Shown piece by piece: positions 47,968-58,234 of a stretch of DNA of 64,000 nucleotides. The DNA lies in the NCBI GenBank assembly GCA_964036045.1, contig OZ038381.1, positions 134,322,306 to 134,386,305 of the forward strand. Reading direction: 5' to 3'. Source of the stretch: Eutreptiella sp. 'Long Island Sound 2002'. Its lineage: Eukaryota > Euglenozoa > Euglenophyceae > Eutreptiales > Eutreptiaceae. Below the pieces are notes generated by a model, which was given only the letters and a program-made list of their open reading frames with translations, ran no database searches and was not told the DNA's origin. Within the stretch, counting starts at the first letter, position 1. The number at the start of each line of letters is the position of its first letter. Both the position numbers and the translations under genes were made by a program.

Positions 47968-48996
47968 GCATCCATACATATTTGCAAAGTACACGCAATT
48001 GCACGCAAGACACAAACACATGTGTAATACATGCAACTGTTTCGTGTGGGTGGGCGTCATACAAGGAGCATTAGCCACTCTTGCACAACCAAGAACCTGG
48101 AATCGTTGCTTTGCTAGTGCGTCCGACGGGTTTTTGTCGGGATGCAGTTGGAGACTCAAAGTGCGGTACTGTAATGTTACCAGGGTACTATCAGCAGCTC
48201 CCAAGAAGTGCAAAGCATGCTCGCGGCGTTGCCGTCGACTTAAATTGTCGTCCGTGATAAGGATTAACCATCTCTTGATTTCCTTCTCGGATAGTGTAGC
48301 ATGATTTACCGGAGCTTTTTGTTGTCGTTGCTTTGCCGTTGGAGGCTCTTGGCTGGTTGAATCGGAAGGACGGCTCGAAGTTGATCTCTTGTGTCTAGTA
48401 TTAGACTCTTCGTGGTCCTCTGGTCGGCTCTTCTTGGACCTCGACCCGGACTCGGAGTTGGACGACCGCTTCTTTGAGGAGTGGTTGCGAGAAGTTGGGT
48501 CGGCCTCTTGTCCACTCTTGGGAGGTGGTTGACGGTGTGACCGGTAGGGTGGTGGTTCGCAAGTTCGGGTACGTGGAGGCACATTTGTCTTTCTCGACTT
48601 TGGAATTCTTCTTGTAGGCGTGGTTTGTGGCAGTGTGGTTTGTGGGGTTGCCCCCGCAGTCCCTTTACTTGTTCCACACTTCTTACGGGTTGACGGATGT
48701 GGAGGCAGCGGGTCATTGGACGTTGAAGACGGTCCACTTGCTGAATTGGACAATGATGATGCCATGAATTGGTGGCTGTGAATTGCAGCTTCCATGTCGC
48801 TGTTGGTGACAGTAGGCAGCGGCCCAGCCTCCGTCATTGCCCAGTCCACCGGCTCATCGTACTCCCTCAAAGCATCTTCATATGCCCAATCATGAAAGGT
48901 ATTCACTGTAGAACGCAAGCTGCTCGTATCGTCGGCAAAAAGCTGGAGAACGCTTGCACAATACGTCAAGAACCACCGTGGGAGTTGCCCCGTGAG
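47830..48996 (-). CDS. Ser/Arg-rich linker and J-domain, in frame with the Helitron protein
   Basis: The frame follows the C48-type protease directly after TAA 48999-48997 (LTGQLPRWFLTYCASVLQLF). It has an acidic patch, a long disordered Ser/Pro/Arg/Lys-rich linker (48310-48740), then a helical segment and a J-domain: YRTLSLQLHPDKNP with the HPD tripeptide at 48128-48144, and AKQRFQVLGCARVA after it. J-domains stimulate Hsp70 ATPases. Here one could bring a host chaperone to the transposase. The true C-terminus is unclear, because the frame runs into the motif repeats and stops at TAA 47832. No ATG suits a separate start, so it is more likely the end of the Helitron polyprotein. Confidence 0.6.
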   Translation of the reverse strand, partial: LTGQLPRWFLTYCASVLQLFADDTSSLRSTVNTFHDWAYEDALREYDEPVDWAMTEAGPLPTVTNSDMEAAIHSHQFMASSLSNSASGPSSTSNDPLPPHPSTRKKCGTSKGTAGATPQTTLPQTTPTRRIPKSRKTNVPPRTRTCEPPPYRSHRQPPPKSGQEADPTSRNHSSKKRSSNSESGSRSKKSRPEDHEESNTRHKRSTSSRPSDSTSQEPPTAKQRQQKAPVNHATLSEKEIKRWLILITDDNLSRRQRREHALHFLGAADSTLVTLQYRTLSLQLHPDKNPSDALAKQRFQVLGCARVANAPCMTPTHTKQLHVLHMCLCLACNCVYFANMYGCRCTLNGVTFTYLQQKYEPRCTLNGVTFTYLQQKYTSLILDNVVRA

Positions 48997-49491
48997 TTAA
49001 TTTGTATGACACCATTGCATGGCGAGCATGACGACACGGAAGCCACATGTATCGGAATCGGGTTGAGTTCCATAAGGATGCCACGCAAAAGACCATCCCA
49101 TTTTACTCATAATTGCCCGGAACCATGTGCCACATGTAGACATGTGATCTTTAGGATCGTGGATGACCAAGCTCTTGTTTGCAATGGAGATGTCCGTGAT
49201 CAACACGTAGTGAACTCCAACAGTCGAGTGCTGCGAGGTGAGTAGTACGGGTAGGGCATCTCCGAGAGTATAGATAACCCTTAACGTTGGAGCATGCTGC
49301 ATTATTACCGCCAATGTCACATCTTGGATGACGGGCTTAACGGAGGAACTGCCCTGCGGCAACAAGACTTCTAGCAGGCATTGCACTGCTGCGCAAGACA
49401 ACCATGCACACTCCAATAAGTGCACATTGTCCTCCATCGTATCGCTTCTTTCTTGTGGCCAAAAATCCTCTCCAAAGTAATTAACTCGTGG
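48997..49491 (-). CDS. C48/Ulp1-like cysteine protease domain, in frame with helicase
   Basis: It lies in the same frame as the helicase C-terminal part, after TAG 49494-49492. The first ATG is at 49437. The catalytic set fits C48 peptidases: His in VGVHYVLITD (about 49200-49225), Asp in VIHDPKD (about 49145-49168), Gln in GTQPDSD and Cys in DTCGFRVV (about 49030-49070). The length (~150 residues) matches a minimal catalytic domain. In transposons such domains may process the polyprotein or remove ubiquitin-like modifiers; the substrate is unknown. The TAA at 48999 separates it from the J-domain part. Confidence 0.65.
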   Translation of the reverse strand, partial: PRVNYFGEDFWPQERSDTMEDNVHLLECAWLSCAAVQCLLEVLLPQGSSSVKPVIQDVTLAVIMQHAPTLRVIYTLGDALPVLLTSQHSTVGVHYVLITDISIANKSLVIHDPKDHMSTCGTWFRAIMSKMGWSFAWHPYGTQPDSDTCGFRVVMLAMQWCHTN

Positions 49492-50592
49492 CTACAAATG
49501 GGGGAAATCATCGATGGATGAAGGTACAAGTTGTACACGTGCTTGTGAATGTGTAGGCGATGGTGTAGATGATGGAGGTTGAATGTGTTTTTGCTTTTGT
49601 AGGATGCGTTCTTGAAACTGGGCTTTGGTTCCAGAAGTTGATAGCTTGTGTGCGGCACACAATGTCTGCAATTGCACAACTGACATTTGAGCCAAGTCTT
49701 GGGCCGCAAACACTCGTGGGTTATTACACGCGTCCAATAGTTCGAAGCCTTCTGCCGGTTGCCGCGTAGTACCAACGGGTCGTCCTTGTTTGCGGATTTG
49801 CTCCGTTCCATCCTCGTTTAGATCATCAATGTCCAAGGACAGCTTGTCTCCACGCAATTGTCTCTCAATATACGACCAATACGGAAATGACACATATTGA
49901 GTAATGTGGAGCATGTTGACCTTCAATATCCGAGCATCCAACCGTTGTGGGAGTTGACTTACGACACTCCAAGCACGATGGACACACATAATTCCAATTA
50001 TGAGTGATGTTGTAAATGTTCTTCGTGGATAAGGAGGAACTTGGCTTGGTGGTTTGGCAGACAAGACGTTTGTGGCCACAAACCAATTCCATAATTGCAC
50101 GTAATATGGATCAACAAGGAAAGCGTCACGACGGTAATTGAGGATGAATAGGCCTTGAAGTGAACGAGCGCGTGATAAAGCCACATATGCGTGTGTTGCG
50201 GCAAAGAATGGTGCCATGTCCACCCATACGCGGTCGTAAGAGCAGCCTTGCGTACCGTGCACGGTACATGAGTATCCGGGAAGCATAGGAAATTGGATTA
50301 TCTTGACTTGCACGGACGGGCCGTACACCGGAATGATTTGCTGGAAACGGCAGATGGGGTACTCCCTTGCGTGCCCCACCGGGCTTACCACGATGACATC
50401 ATTTGACCATTTTTTGATCACAACGAGTGTTGAGTTAACGAGTCGATTTTCGATGGACGCATTGCGAATAAGCCGTGCCCTCATGCCCGCTGCGACACAC
50501 ATGCTGAGGCAGCACACGACGATTGCGAGAATTGATGTAGTCGCACATTGCTTGATTGGTAGGGGCACCACCCATATCAACGTAGCTAGCAT
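49492..50592 (-). CDS. Helitron helicase, C-terminal part with SAP motif
   Basis: It continues the helicase after a one-base frame change near 50500 (the upstream frame ends at TAA 50437-50435). It shows the RLIRNASIENRLVNST segment typical of PIF1/Helitron helicases before motif V, then YSCTVHGTQGCSYDRVWVD and motif VI in YVALSRARSLQGLF (about 50150-50190). A SAP DNA-binding motif follows near 49609-49693 (LQTLCAAHKLSTSGTKAQF). The frame stops at TAG 49494-49492 and reopens at once into a protease domain. Confidence 0.75.
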   Translation of the reverse strand: MLATLIWVVPLPIKQCATTSILAIVVCCLSMCVAAGMRARLIRNASIENRLVNSTLVVIKKWSNDVIVVSPVGHAREYPICRFQQIIPVYGPSVQVKIIQFPMLPGYSCTVHGTQGCSYDRVWVDMAPFFAATHAYVALSRARSLQGLFILNYRRDAFLVDPYYVQLWNWFVATNVLSAKPPSQVPPYPRRTFTTSLIIGIMCVHRAWSVVSQLPQRLDARILKVNMLHITQYVSFPYWSYIERQLRGDKLSLDIDDLNEDGTEQIRKQGRPVGTTRQPAEGFELLDACNNPRVFAAQDLAQMSVVQLQTLCAAHKLSTSGTKAQFQERILQKQKHIQPPSSTPSPTHSQARVQLVPSSIDDFPHL

Positions 50593-53500
50593 CGAACGTT
50601 ACAATGCTTGACCCCAATTGAGCCATGAAATGTTCATTCCATCGGTTCATAGCATTTCTACGCCCAACCAACATGGGGGCATCCTCCAAGTCTTGTAGTG
50701 ACACATCGGAATTTGGCGCAATGCGTTGTTGCAGAATTAAGTGGTCCTCGTCACTCTCCTCTCCAATCCGCACACAATTGAGCAAGTTAATGAAATGTGC
50801 ATCGTCTTGGCGCATTACGTCCGTCAGCACAAACGGAACAAAATGGTTTCGAAAGAGTGCACTGTCAAAGATATCCAAATCAACAGCGGGTAGTTGCAAT
50901 GGATCACCTACGAGGAGCACTGTAATGCCACCAAATGGATTGCGCTTGTCGCGGCGTACTTTGTGTAGCACATCGTGGAGCGTGTGAAGGAGCTTGTTGG
51001 ATAAGAGGGAGAACTCATCGACAATAATCATATCGGCAGTTCGAATCATCCACCACAAGGTTGTGCCTTCCTTTATTTGCCACTCCAAGTCCAAAGATAA
51101 TGAGAACAGGCTGTGGATTGTGCGTCCTCCAACATTTAGGGCGGCTACCCCACTAGAACCACAAACTAGGATGCCGAAACCAAGCGCTCGTAACTTGGCA
51201 ATTAGCAAGCGAACGACATAAGACTTGCCGGTTCCCGCAACCCCTGTGAGAACAGCACACAATTGCGGAACACTACTTCCACTCGATGTGTGGCAATGCT
51301 GGGAAATATCCGGACCATTCTCAAGAGGTTGCCGTTGAAAATGTGCAATAAAAATGTCAAATACCCGGCGTTGCCCTTGGTTCAAAGCACTCACAAGTGC
51401 CTCCGCTGCACGCGTGGCGTCGGCATCCATGAATGCCCTTAACTCCTCCGCCAATTGGGGATCCAGTTCGGCTTCCTCGGCCATTGCTGGTTCATCTTCT
51501 TCAAACCGGTGCTTTTCAAGCTCATCTAAATCGGACATGTAGGTATTGAGGAAGGTGGAGTCAATGATCTCTTCGGCCATAACAACTTGTGCAAGAAGTC
51601 GCAAACGCTCAACCGAATACCCACGTGCTTGGGCATTGTTTAAAGTTTCTCTTGCCTCTTCCTCATAACCGCGAAACAATCCTCGATGAATACACTCCTC
51701 CATGTATGTTTTAGTGACTTTGTTGGATGAGAGGAATTTCCGCTGGTGGTCTGCTTTTGTGAACGGCTGTGACAATAATATCTTTTGCAAGAAATACAAT
51801 TCTGCATCTTCTCCATACGGGAGGTAAAAGTTCCACCTTGGGATCGCAGTTCGCCTTCGCAGAATCCACTTTTTTCCCACCTCGTCCGTGAATGTCTTCT
51901 CCAACTTTTCTGGTGGTGATGGCCACCAATATGGTCGTTCGCCCTCATCAGGGCGTGCATTGGCTTGAAAACGATCTCCGCTCACTGCATCATCGGATTC
52001 GCTAGAAGGAGAATCATATGCAAAGTCCTCTGCTGGATTGCTTGCTATAGCTGTGGAGCCCCCGGGTTCTCGTTGTGTTCGGCGATAATAGCGATAGTAG
52101 TCGGGGTACTTGATGGGTATGGCAGCAATGGGGCGTTCCAAATAGTGGTCATAGCGATCCAAATACCAAACGTCTGTGGACGTATCTTCGTCTGGGAGAT
52201 GCTTTCGACGCTTGAGCCGTCCTAGTTTAGGCCATGGATCTGTAGGAATCCATACCACCTCTCGGCTACCTCGACATTGATGAATTCCTAAGAGCATCAT
52301 GCCGTTCTCCATGCGTCCCAATGAACGCAACTTGAGCAAACGCTCCACATCGCTTGCATCGGGCGAGATGGTGATGGGCACCGTCAATGACTTTGCTGGC
52401 TTTGTGAGATATTTGGCGAGATATAATTCCCAACCCGCAGATGTTATTCGTTGCACATTATTGTGGCACTGGAGCCGGACCAACAAACGGCGATTGTGCG
52501 GAACAACACATGCATCTTCGGCTTCATATCTGCGATAAAGCAAGCGGACTCCACTGTCATCCAATTCTTCTCTCTCCTGTGGCACACTAAAGGGATAACC
52601 CGACTTGCACTTGGTGCATACACGCCCACGACCAATATTGAAACACTTGTCGGGGTAGCATTGATGCACCATGTTGCACTCCTTGTACAGATCCCGTAGG
52701 TATGCTGTGAATTTTGGATCAAAGCCGTCACTTTCACGAGGCATTGTGGCGCAAATCACATCGTTCGGGATGCTGTTGGCTTCACACCATACCACGCCAT
52801 GCAAATGCACCCGGCCTCGCTCTTGATATTCAAATCGAAACCAATAATCCCGCACCTTTCCAAATGGACCATTTTTGCCAATAGCCAAGAACTCCCGCTT
52901 GAATATCTCCACCCGCTTGTGAAACGCCACACAAGCCTCCATATCGTGGCCATCTTGGATTGGCTTGTTTGGCCCTGTGTTTTTGGGGTATTCTCCAGGC
53001 CACACAGCTCCTGCCCGGCACCCTTTTTGCACAGCAGCTTGCAAATCAGCCCAGTTGTCATTCATGGTCAACGTGATGAAAAGGTCCCCTTTGCCAAGTT
53101 CACGACTCATGGCTGTAAGATCTAAATGTCGTGAGGCCCAATAGGAACGGGTTCCAACCAATTTTGAAGGTACATAAGTTCCATACCGATAATACGGGTT
53201 GAGCTCGGCCGTACCTTCATCGGTCCCCTCGTGCTCGAGATTGTGGTTCATACAATTTACACCGTCTTGGTAGCATGCACGCGGCTTTTTGCCTTGACTA
53301 GTAGGCGGAGTTGACGTCGATGTTGACGTTGGGGCATACTGGGAACGAGGTGGAGAGTGTTGGGTGCTTTGAGTTGCGGATTGTGAAGATTGACTCGGCT
53401 GGGTGCATTCACTTGCTTGCGAACACTGTGAGGACGTGTGTGGTGATTGTGAGGAAGTTTTCTTTGCCGCCGGTTTTGGACCCGTGGAACTCCTCGCTCT

Positions 53501-55527
53501 TCTCAAATGTGCAGCAGTAATGTCCTCTGCCCGATTCGCACGTTGAGCCTTGAAATTTTGTTGATTCCAAATCAATTGGTTCTTCATCTCTTTGCTCACT
53601 TGGAAAAAGGACCACCACCGGTCCCGACGCCATCGGCTATCAAAGGCAAGATAACGACTACGGTAGTAGGCGGCACATCCAATTCCGCAACCTACGGTAT
53701 ATCCACCAACGCCGCCAGGATACAAATCGGGCCATACACACGGTTCCAACTTGGGGTCGTTAAAATGCAAATAAGTGTCATTGGCCAACGATTGAGCGGC
53801 CGTGGTAACGTTCCCACCCGCTCCTCGGAAGGGTGTCCGATGGAGGAAGCCCACTTTGTCCGAGTGAGGAGCAAAATCCGGAATGATGTTTCGTGGGGCG
53901 TCACACTCCACAGCCCAAGCAACGTACTCATCTTGTAGATGGTACTCCAAGCGTTTCCCGTACTTGTCTTCGTAGGAACGTTGTGTCAATGTGCCCATGG
54001 TGGTGGCCGCATTCTCCAAGTATCGGTACAACGTCTCATAGTGCGCCAAGAACCGAGAATAAAAAGGGTGAATTTTCTTGAGCAGCGACAACGCTTGGTT
54101 CATTTGGCGGGTGCTTTGCTCACTGTCCTTGGGCTTCTGGTAATCACGCAAAATATCCTCTTTCATTGTCATGAAACCATACAGTGCATTGTAGTGTTGG
54201 CTTGGTTTCCGGCCGACACCAACGGTACCAATTGCATGGTGCCATTGCTTGTGACGGAGATCCACGTGCTTCAGCGTATTTGAGTAGAGGGCCCCAAGTG
54301 CAATTTGTCGCTTCTGGTACTCGGTGAGGTCCGCAATCTTTGCGGGGATATTGTAATGGATGTCCCCATCCAAAGTGTAGCCATAGTTGATGGGGGCATA
54401 CTTCGCGGAATACTTGCTACACACCTGGCAAGCATACATACGTGTAGCTGAGTGCAAAACGGGAGTGTCATACACCACAAAGCGACTTGTGCTACGTGCA
54501 GGAGAACGCGGGGGAACCGGAAACGGTGCGGTTTTATACTTCAAGTAATTGGCGAACATCTCGTTGCGGAACACAAATATCCTACTTGTAACCAAATCGG
54601 TGGGTGGCACGCCAAACAAAGTTTGTGTACGTATCTCGCCAGTATTACGTGGAACCGTAAACTTGTGTCCCCCACCTATTGGGCCCCAAAGGAGTTGACC
54701 ACACCGGTAGCAAAGTGCATCGAAAAGTGGTGAGTACAAAGTGTCCAAACCATCAAGCCAATACTCCCGAACAGACTTCAAAGAAATGTTGGACGACGAT
54801 GATGGATTAACACGGAACAACTCCCCAGACACTGTACGAACGACCCCGCAAGAGCGACGCCCCGATGCCTTGATGTGCTGCTTCTCTGGCGTATTGCCGT
54901 GTCCACCTACGATGCCCTTATTCCGTTGCGATTCTGGCGTGTTGTTTATGCCTCCAGAGGAACCCTTGGCCGCTTGAGACTCCGTGGTGTTTTTCTTGCC
55001 TCCACAAGAACCCTTGGCCGCTTGGGACTCCGCGGTGTTTTTCTTGCCTCCACAAGAACCCTGGCCGCTTGGGACTCCGCGGTGTTCTTCTTGCCTCCAC
55101 AAGAACCCTTGGCCGCTTGGGACTCCGCGGTGTTCTTCTTGCCTCCAGACGAACCCTTGGCCGCTTGGGACTCCACGGTGTTCTTCTTGCCTCCAGACGA
55201 ACCCTTGGCTGCTTGGGACTCCGCAGTGTTCTTCTTGCCTCCAGACGAACCCTTGGCCGCTTGGGACTCCGCGGTGTTCTTCTTGCCTCCACAAGAACCC
55301 TTGGCCGCTTGCGACTCCGGAGTGTTCAAACTTGCCACTGTTGCCGCTTGGATCCCAAGTGCGGCGCGCTTTTGCAATCGCTTCAGCAGCGTGGCGCGCA
55401 ACTTCGCATGTTGCCGACGGATCGTAGGCGGGGGTACTTCGCTATGCAGCTTGATGAACTCGGCCACCGGGAAGTCAATGTCTGTGTCCAAGATTTGTTG
55501 CAACTCGTGCTCCCAACGATTTGACAT
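50435..55527 (-). CDS. Helitron Rep (HUH) nuclease and PIF1-like helicase
   Basis: The best start is ATG 55527 (MSNRWEHELQQI), 15 nt behind a conserved promoter-like motif. After a 16-residue tandem repeat region (54870-55335), the frame shifts by one base at about 55062 and stays open to 50435. The Rep domain has the HUH-type box RVHLHGVVW (about 52790-52812) and a two-tyrosine segment YLAKYLTK (about 52395-52432). The helicase has Walker A GVAGTGKS (51211-51249), Walker B VDEFSLL (51000-51031) and GDPLQLPAVD (50880-50915). It would nick and unwind DNA for rolling-circle transposition. Two frame breaks make this copy probably inactive as assembled, unless they are sequence errors. Confidence 0.85.
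54870..55335 (-). repeat. Coding minisatellite, 48-bp unit (16 residues)
   Basis: Eight good units plus degenerate ones encode repeats of the type SCGGKKNTAESQAAKG near the Helitron protein N-terminus. One unit (about 55048-55094) is 47 bp. It lacks a T at 55062 and breaks the frame. Confidence 0.85.
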
Positions 55528-55538
55528 TGTGCGATATA

Positions 55539-55565
55539 GAAGGTAACTCCGTTAAGAGTACACCT
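55539..55565 (-). promoter_or_regulatory. Conserved motif upstream of Helitron ATG
   Basis: Minus-strand GGTGTACTCTTAACGGAGTT then ACCTTC. GGTAACT starts at 55542, 15 nt from the ATG at 55527. The same motif and spacing occur at 58080 and 59479. Confidence 0.55.
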
Positions 55566-55830
55566 TTACTCCAAGTGCAACTGCAAAGAGGAAGAAAAGA
55601 TATTAGAAGTTGCGATGCGATCTTTTTGCCCAATGTTGGTAGCGCCTATACTTGTAAAGCCTCAGACCCAACCGGATGGCAGTGTTTTGTTTTGCGTTGG
55701 TGGGCTTTATCCCCTCCAAAGAAACTCACTTTTTGGTACCCTTGGAACAACAAAGCACAGAGGCGTCCGAACACGGCAAGTAACTACTCGTCCCTCTTGT
55801 ACCAAACACCTATTGTTGCAACTCAAATGT
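55566..55830. other. Leader-flank unit, partly matching the 180-bp array
   Basis: It begins like the array units (CTCCAAGTGCAACTGCAAAG) but then diverges. No gene is seen. Confidence 0.45.
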
Positions 55831-56520
55831 GAAGGTAACTCCGTTAAGAGTACACCTGTACTCCAAGTCCAATCACTAAGAGCAATGGGCAGAGAAGAAC
55901 AAAGCACACAAACGGCACAACACGGCAAAGAACTACTCGTCCCTCTTGTACCAACCACTCCACACCATTGTTGCAACTCTTGCTCCCATGATTAGACATG
56001 ACGTGAATGTGAAGGTAACTCCGTTAAGAGTACACCTGTACTCCAAGTCCAATCACTAAGAGCAACGGGCAGAGAAGAACAAAGCACACAAATGGCAAAA
56101 CACGGCAAGGAACTACTCGTCCCTCTTGTACCAACCACTCCACACCATTGTTGCAACTCTTGCTCCCATGATTAGACATGACGTGCATGTGAAGGTAACT
56201 CCGTTAAGAGTACATTTGTACTCCAAGTCCAATCACTAAGAGCAACGGGCAGAGAAGAACAAAGCACACAAATGGCAAAACACGGCAAGGAACTACTCGT
56301 CCCTCTTGTACCAACCACTCCACACCATTGTTGCAACTCTTGCTCCCACGATTAGACATGACGTGAATGTGAAGGTAACTCCGTTAAGAGTACACCTGTA
56401 CTCCAAGTCCAATCACTAAGAGCAACGGGCAGAGACGAACAAAGCACACAAACGGCAAAAAAAGGCAAGGAACTACTCGTCCCTAGAGAAGAACAAAGCA
56501 CACAAACGGCAAAAAAAGGC
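55831..56520 (-). repeat. 180-bp tandem array of promoter-plus-start cassettes
   Basis: Units start exactly at 55831, 56011, 56191 and 56371. The last is followed by a short partial duplication near 56484-56540. Read on the minus strand, each unit has the CTTAACGGAGTTACC motif (variant at one base in some), then 15 nt later an ATG and a start region related to MSNRWEHELQQI, mostly frame-disrupted. Units are about 97% alike. Confidence 0.85.
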
Positions 56521-57479
56521 AAAGAACTACTCGTCCCTCTTGTACCAAAAGGGACTCTTGTTTCCGTCCGAAAATGGCCCATTTTCAAGGCATTTTGGGA
56601 TTTTCCATGAACCAAAACACGTGATCTCAGGCTCAAAATGGGCTAAAAACACTTGTTTGAGCATCCCAAATGGTCCAGGATCACTTTTGGAAAATTGCGT
56701 TTTTGACCCATTTATGACCCATTTTTGGTCATGAAACGGCCCATTTTCAATGCATTTTGGGATTTTCCATGGCCCAAAACGCGCCACCACGGGCTCAAAA
56801 CGGCCTAAAAACAATTGTTTGAGCATCCCAAGTGGTCTAGGAACAACTTTGAAAAAAATCATTTTTTTCGCCCCAGGGACCCCGGTGGACCCAACGTTGG
56901 CCCCAACTATGCGCCGGCTAGGCTGCCCTCTGGCTGCACCAAGTGAGCACTCGTACGGGGGTCTAGGCGTCTTGTTGGGTGATTCCGAGGCTTGGAAACC
57001 ACAAAGCGTGGGGGGTTGCGGGTGGACTAGGTGCCCTCGGAATTCGGTTTTGAGCCACGTAGCCCAAGATACGGTCCGTTCCTGGTTTTGAGCCTCTTTG
57101 ACACAAACAGCGCACATTTAGGCCATTTTTGGCCATTTTTGGGCCGTTTCTCGGACATATCGTGGAGCTAGAGGGCAAGAAAGGGCTCGTGGTCACGGGG
57201 CAATCGAGGCGCACGTGGAGTGTACAAACCGTTTGCCGTCGTTTGCCCGTTTTGACTAAGTTTTGAGGCAGTTTCGGGCCAAAAAAGGCCTTTTTTGGGC
57301 ACAAAATGCGCAGTTTGGGGAGGGCACCTCCAAACTTGGCGCCCCCGCCCCGGGGCGCTAGCGGTGAGTTTTTGGCTCAAAACTTGGATTTGGCAAGGCC
57401 ACCACCTAGGCTCTAGGATGGCTAGAGTAGAGTAGAGCCCGGAGCGATGAGGCTGAGCAATGGCCAAAACGGAAAGGAG

Positions 57480-57482
57480 AAG

Positions 57483-57516
<34 letters not shown>
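57480..57516. repeat. (GCTT)n microsatellite
   Basis: About eight GCTT units inside the right end of M3. Confidence 0.9.
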
Positions 57517-57517
<1 letters not shown>

Positions 57518-57549
57518 TAGCTAGATTTCAGGGGAGAGGGGTGTAGTAA

Positions 57550-57753
57550 TATATATGGCATATCTTAAGCAGTGTATCTACCTTGGTACAGGGGGTACAG
57601 GGGAGGGAGGTAGGGACCCCCCCCTATTTTGGGGTCGGGAAACACAAAAAAAACATGTTTTAGAAGTGGATTGGATGGTTATTAGTGGGTATTTGCCCCT
57701 ACAAAGGGCTCACAATGGCTCAAAATAGGGTATGACATCACTGCTGGTAGGAG

Positions 57754-57755
<2 letters not shown>
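57550..57755. other. Spacer between modules M3 and M4
   Basis: Unique-looking sequence with a C run at 57619-57627. No gene is seen. Confidence 0.5.

Positions 57756-57756
<1 letters not shown>

Positions 57757-57820
<64 letters not shown>
57757..57820. repeat. (TA)n tract
   Basis: Pure TA before the M4 terminus. Confidence 0.95.
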
Positions 57821-57821
<1 letters not shown>

Positions 57822-57840
57822 TCTAATCTACACCCCTCTC

Positions 57841-58080
57841 CTAAAAGACACGCGGGTTCTTTATGTGGGAGTTGTGCACAAGGCGGAGGGGAAGGAATTT
57901 ATATCCGCTCAGAAAGAGCCCGTCCGTACGTATGTCCATCAAACCGCAATCTATCGTAAACGCGTGGCAGTGTTGGAGGAACGAAGCGCAGTTGGCAAAA
58001 CACGTGAAGGAACTACTTGCGAGTCTCGTGGTAATCACTGCAAGAAATTGTTGTAACCCTTGCTCCCAAGGTTTAGACAT
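57841..58080 (-). pseudogene. Relic gene start related to the Helitron N-terminus
   Basis: ATG 58080 opens a 79-residue frame beginning MSKPWEQGLQQFL, close to the Helitron MSNRWEHELQQIL. The following residues (ASSSFTCFANC) resemble those encoded in the 180-bp array (TSSSLPCFAVC type). The promoter-like motif lies 14 nt upstream. The frame ends beside the module terminus, so it is probably a truncated paralogue. Confidence 0.45.
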
Positions 58081-58090
58081 GGCATGAAGG

Positions 58091-58117
58091 TGATGGTAAT
58101 TCCGTTAGCAGTACACC
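58091..58117 (-). promoter_or_regulatory. Conserved motif, 14 nt before ATG 58080
   Basis: Minus-strand GGTGTACTGCTAACGGAATT then ACC, two or three bases different from the Helitron copy. Confidence 0.5.
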
Positions 58118-58234
58118 AGTACATTGGGAACACCCACGGATGGCAACCTGAACTGGTTGGAACTCTTGGCTACTAGAAAAGTTTGGAATTGAAGGGAACT
58201 GGCTTTAAATTGCACAGAATTGCCGACGAAGGAC

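Larger units (their letters stand above)
47337..57549 (-). mobile_element. Module M3: 10.2-kb Helitron-type element
   Basis: Its ends are inverted copies of one ~320-bp terminal segment: ACTACACCCCTCTCCTC at 47338-47354 and GGGGAGAGGGGTGTAGTA at 57532-57549. TA tracts flank it, long on the left and short on the right. Inside, on the minus strand, is a Rep-helicase gene with fused accessory domains. Rep plus PIF1-like helicase is diagnostic of Helitrons. Short terminal inverted repeats and AT-rich targets are closer to the Helentron subgroup, though classification needs terminal alignment. M1 and M2 share its ends. Confidence 0.65.
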
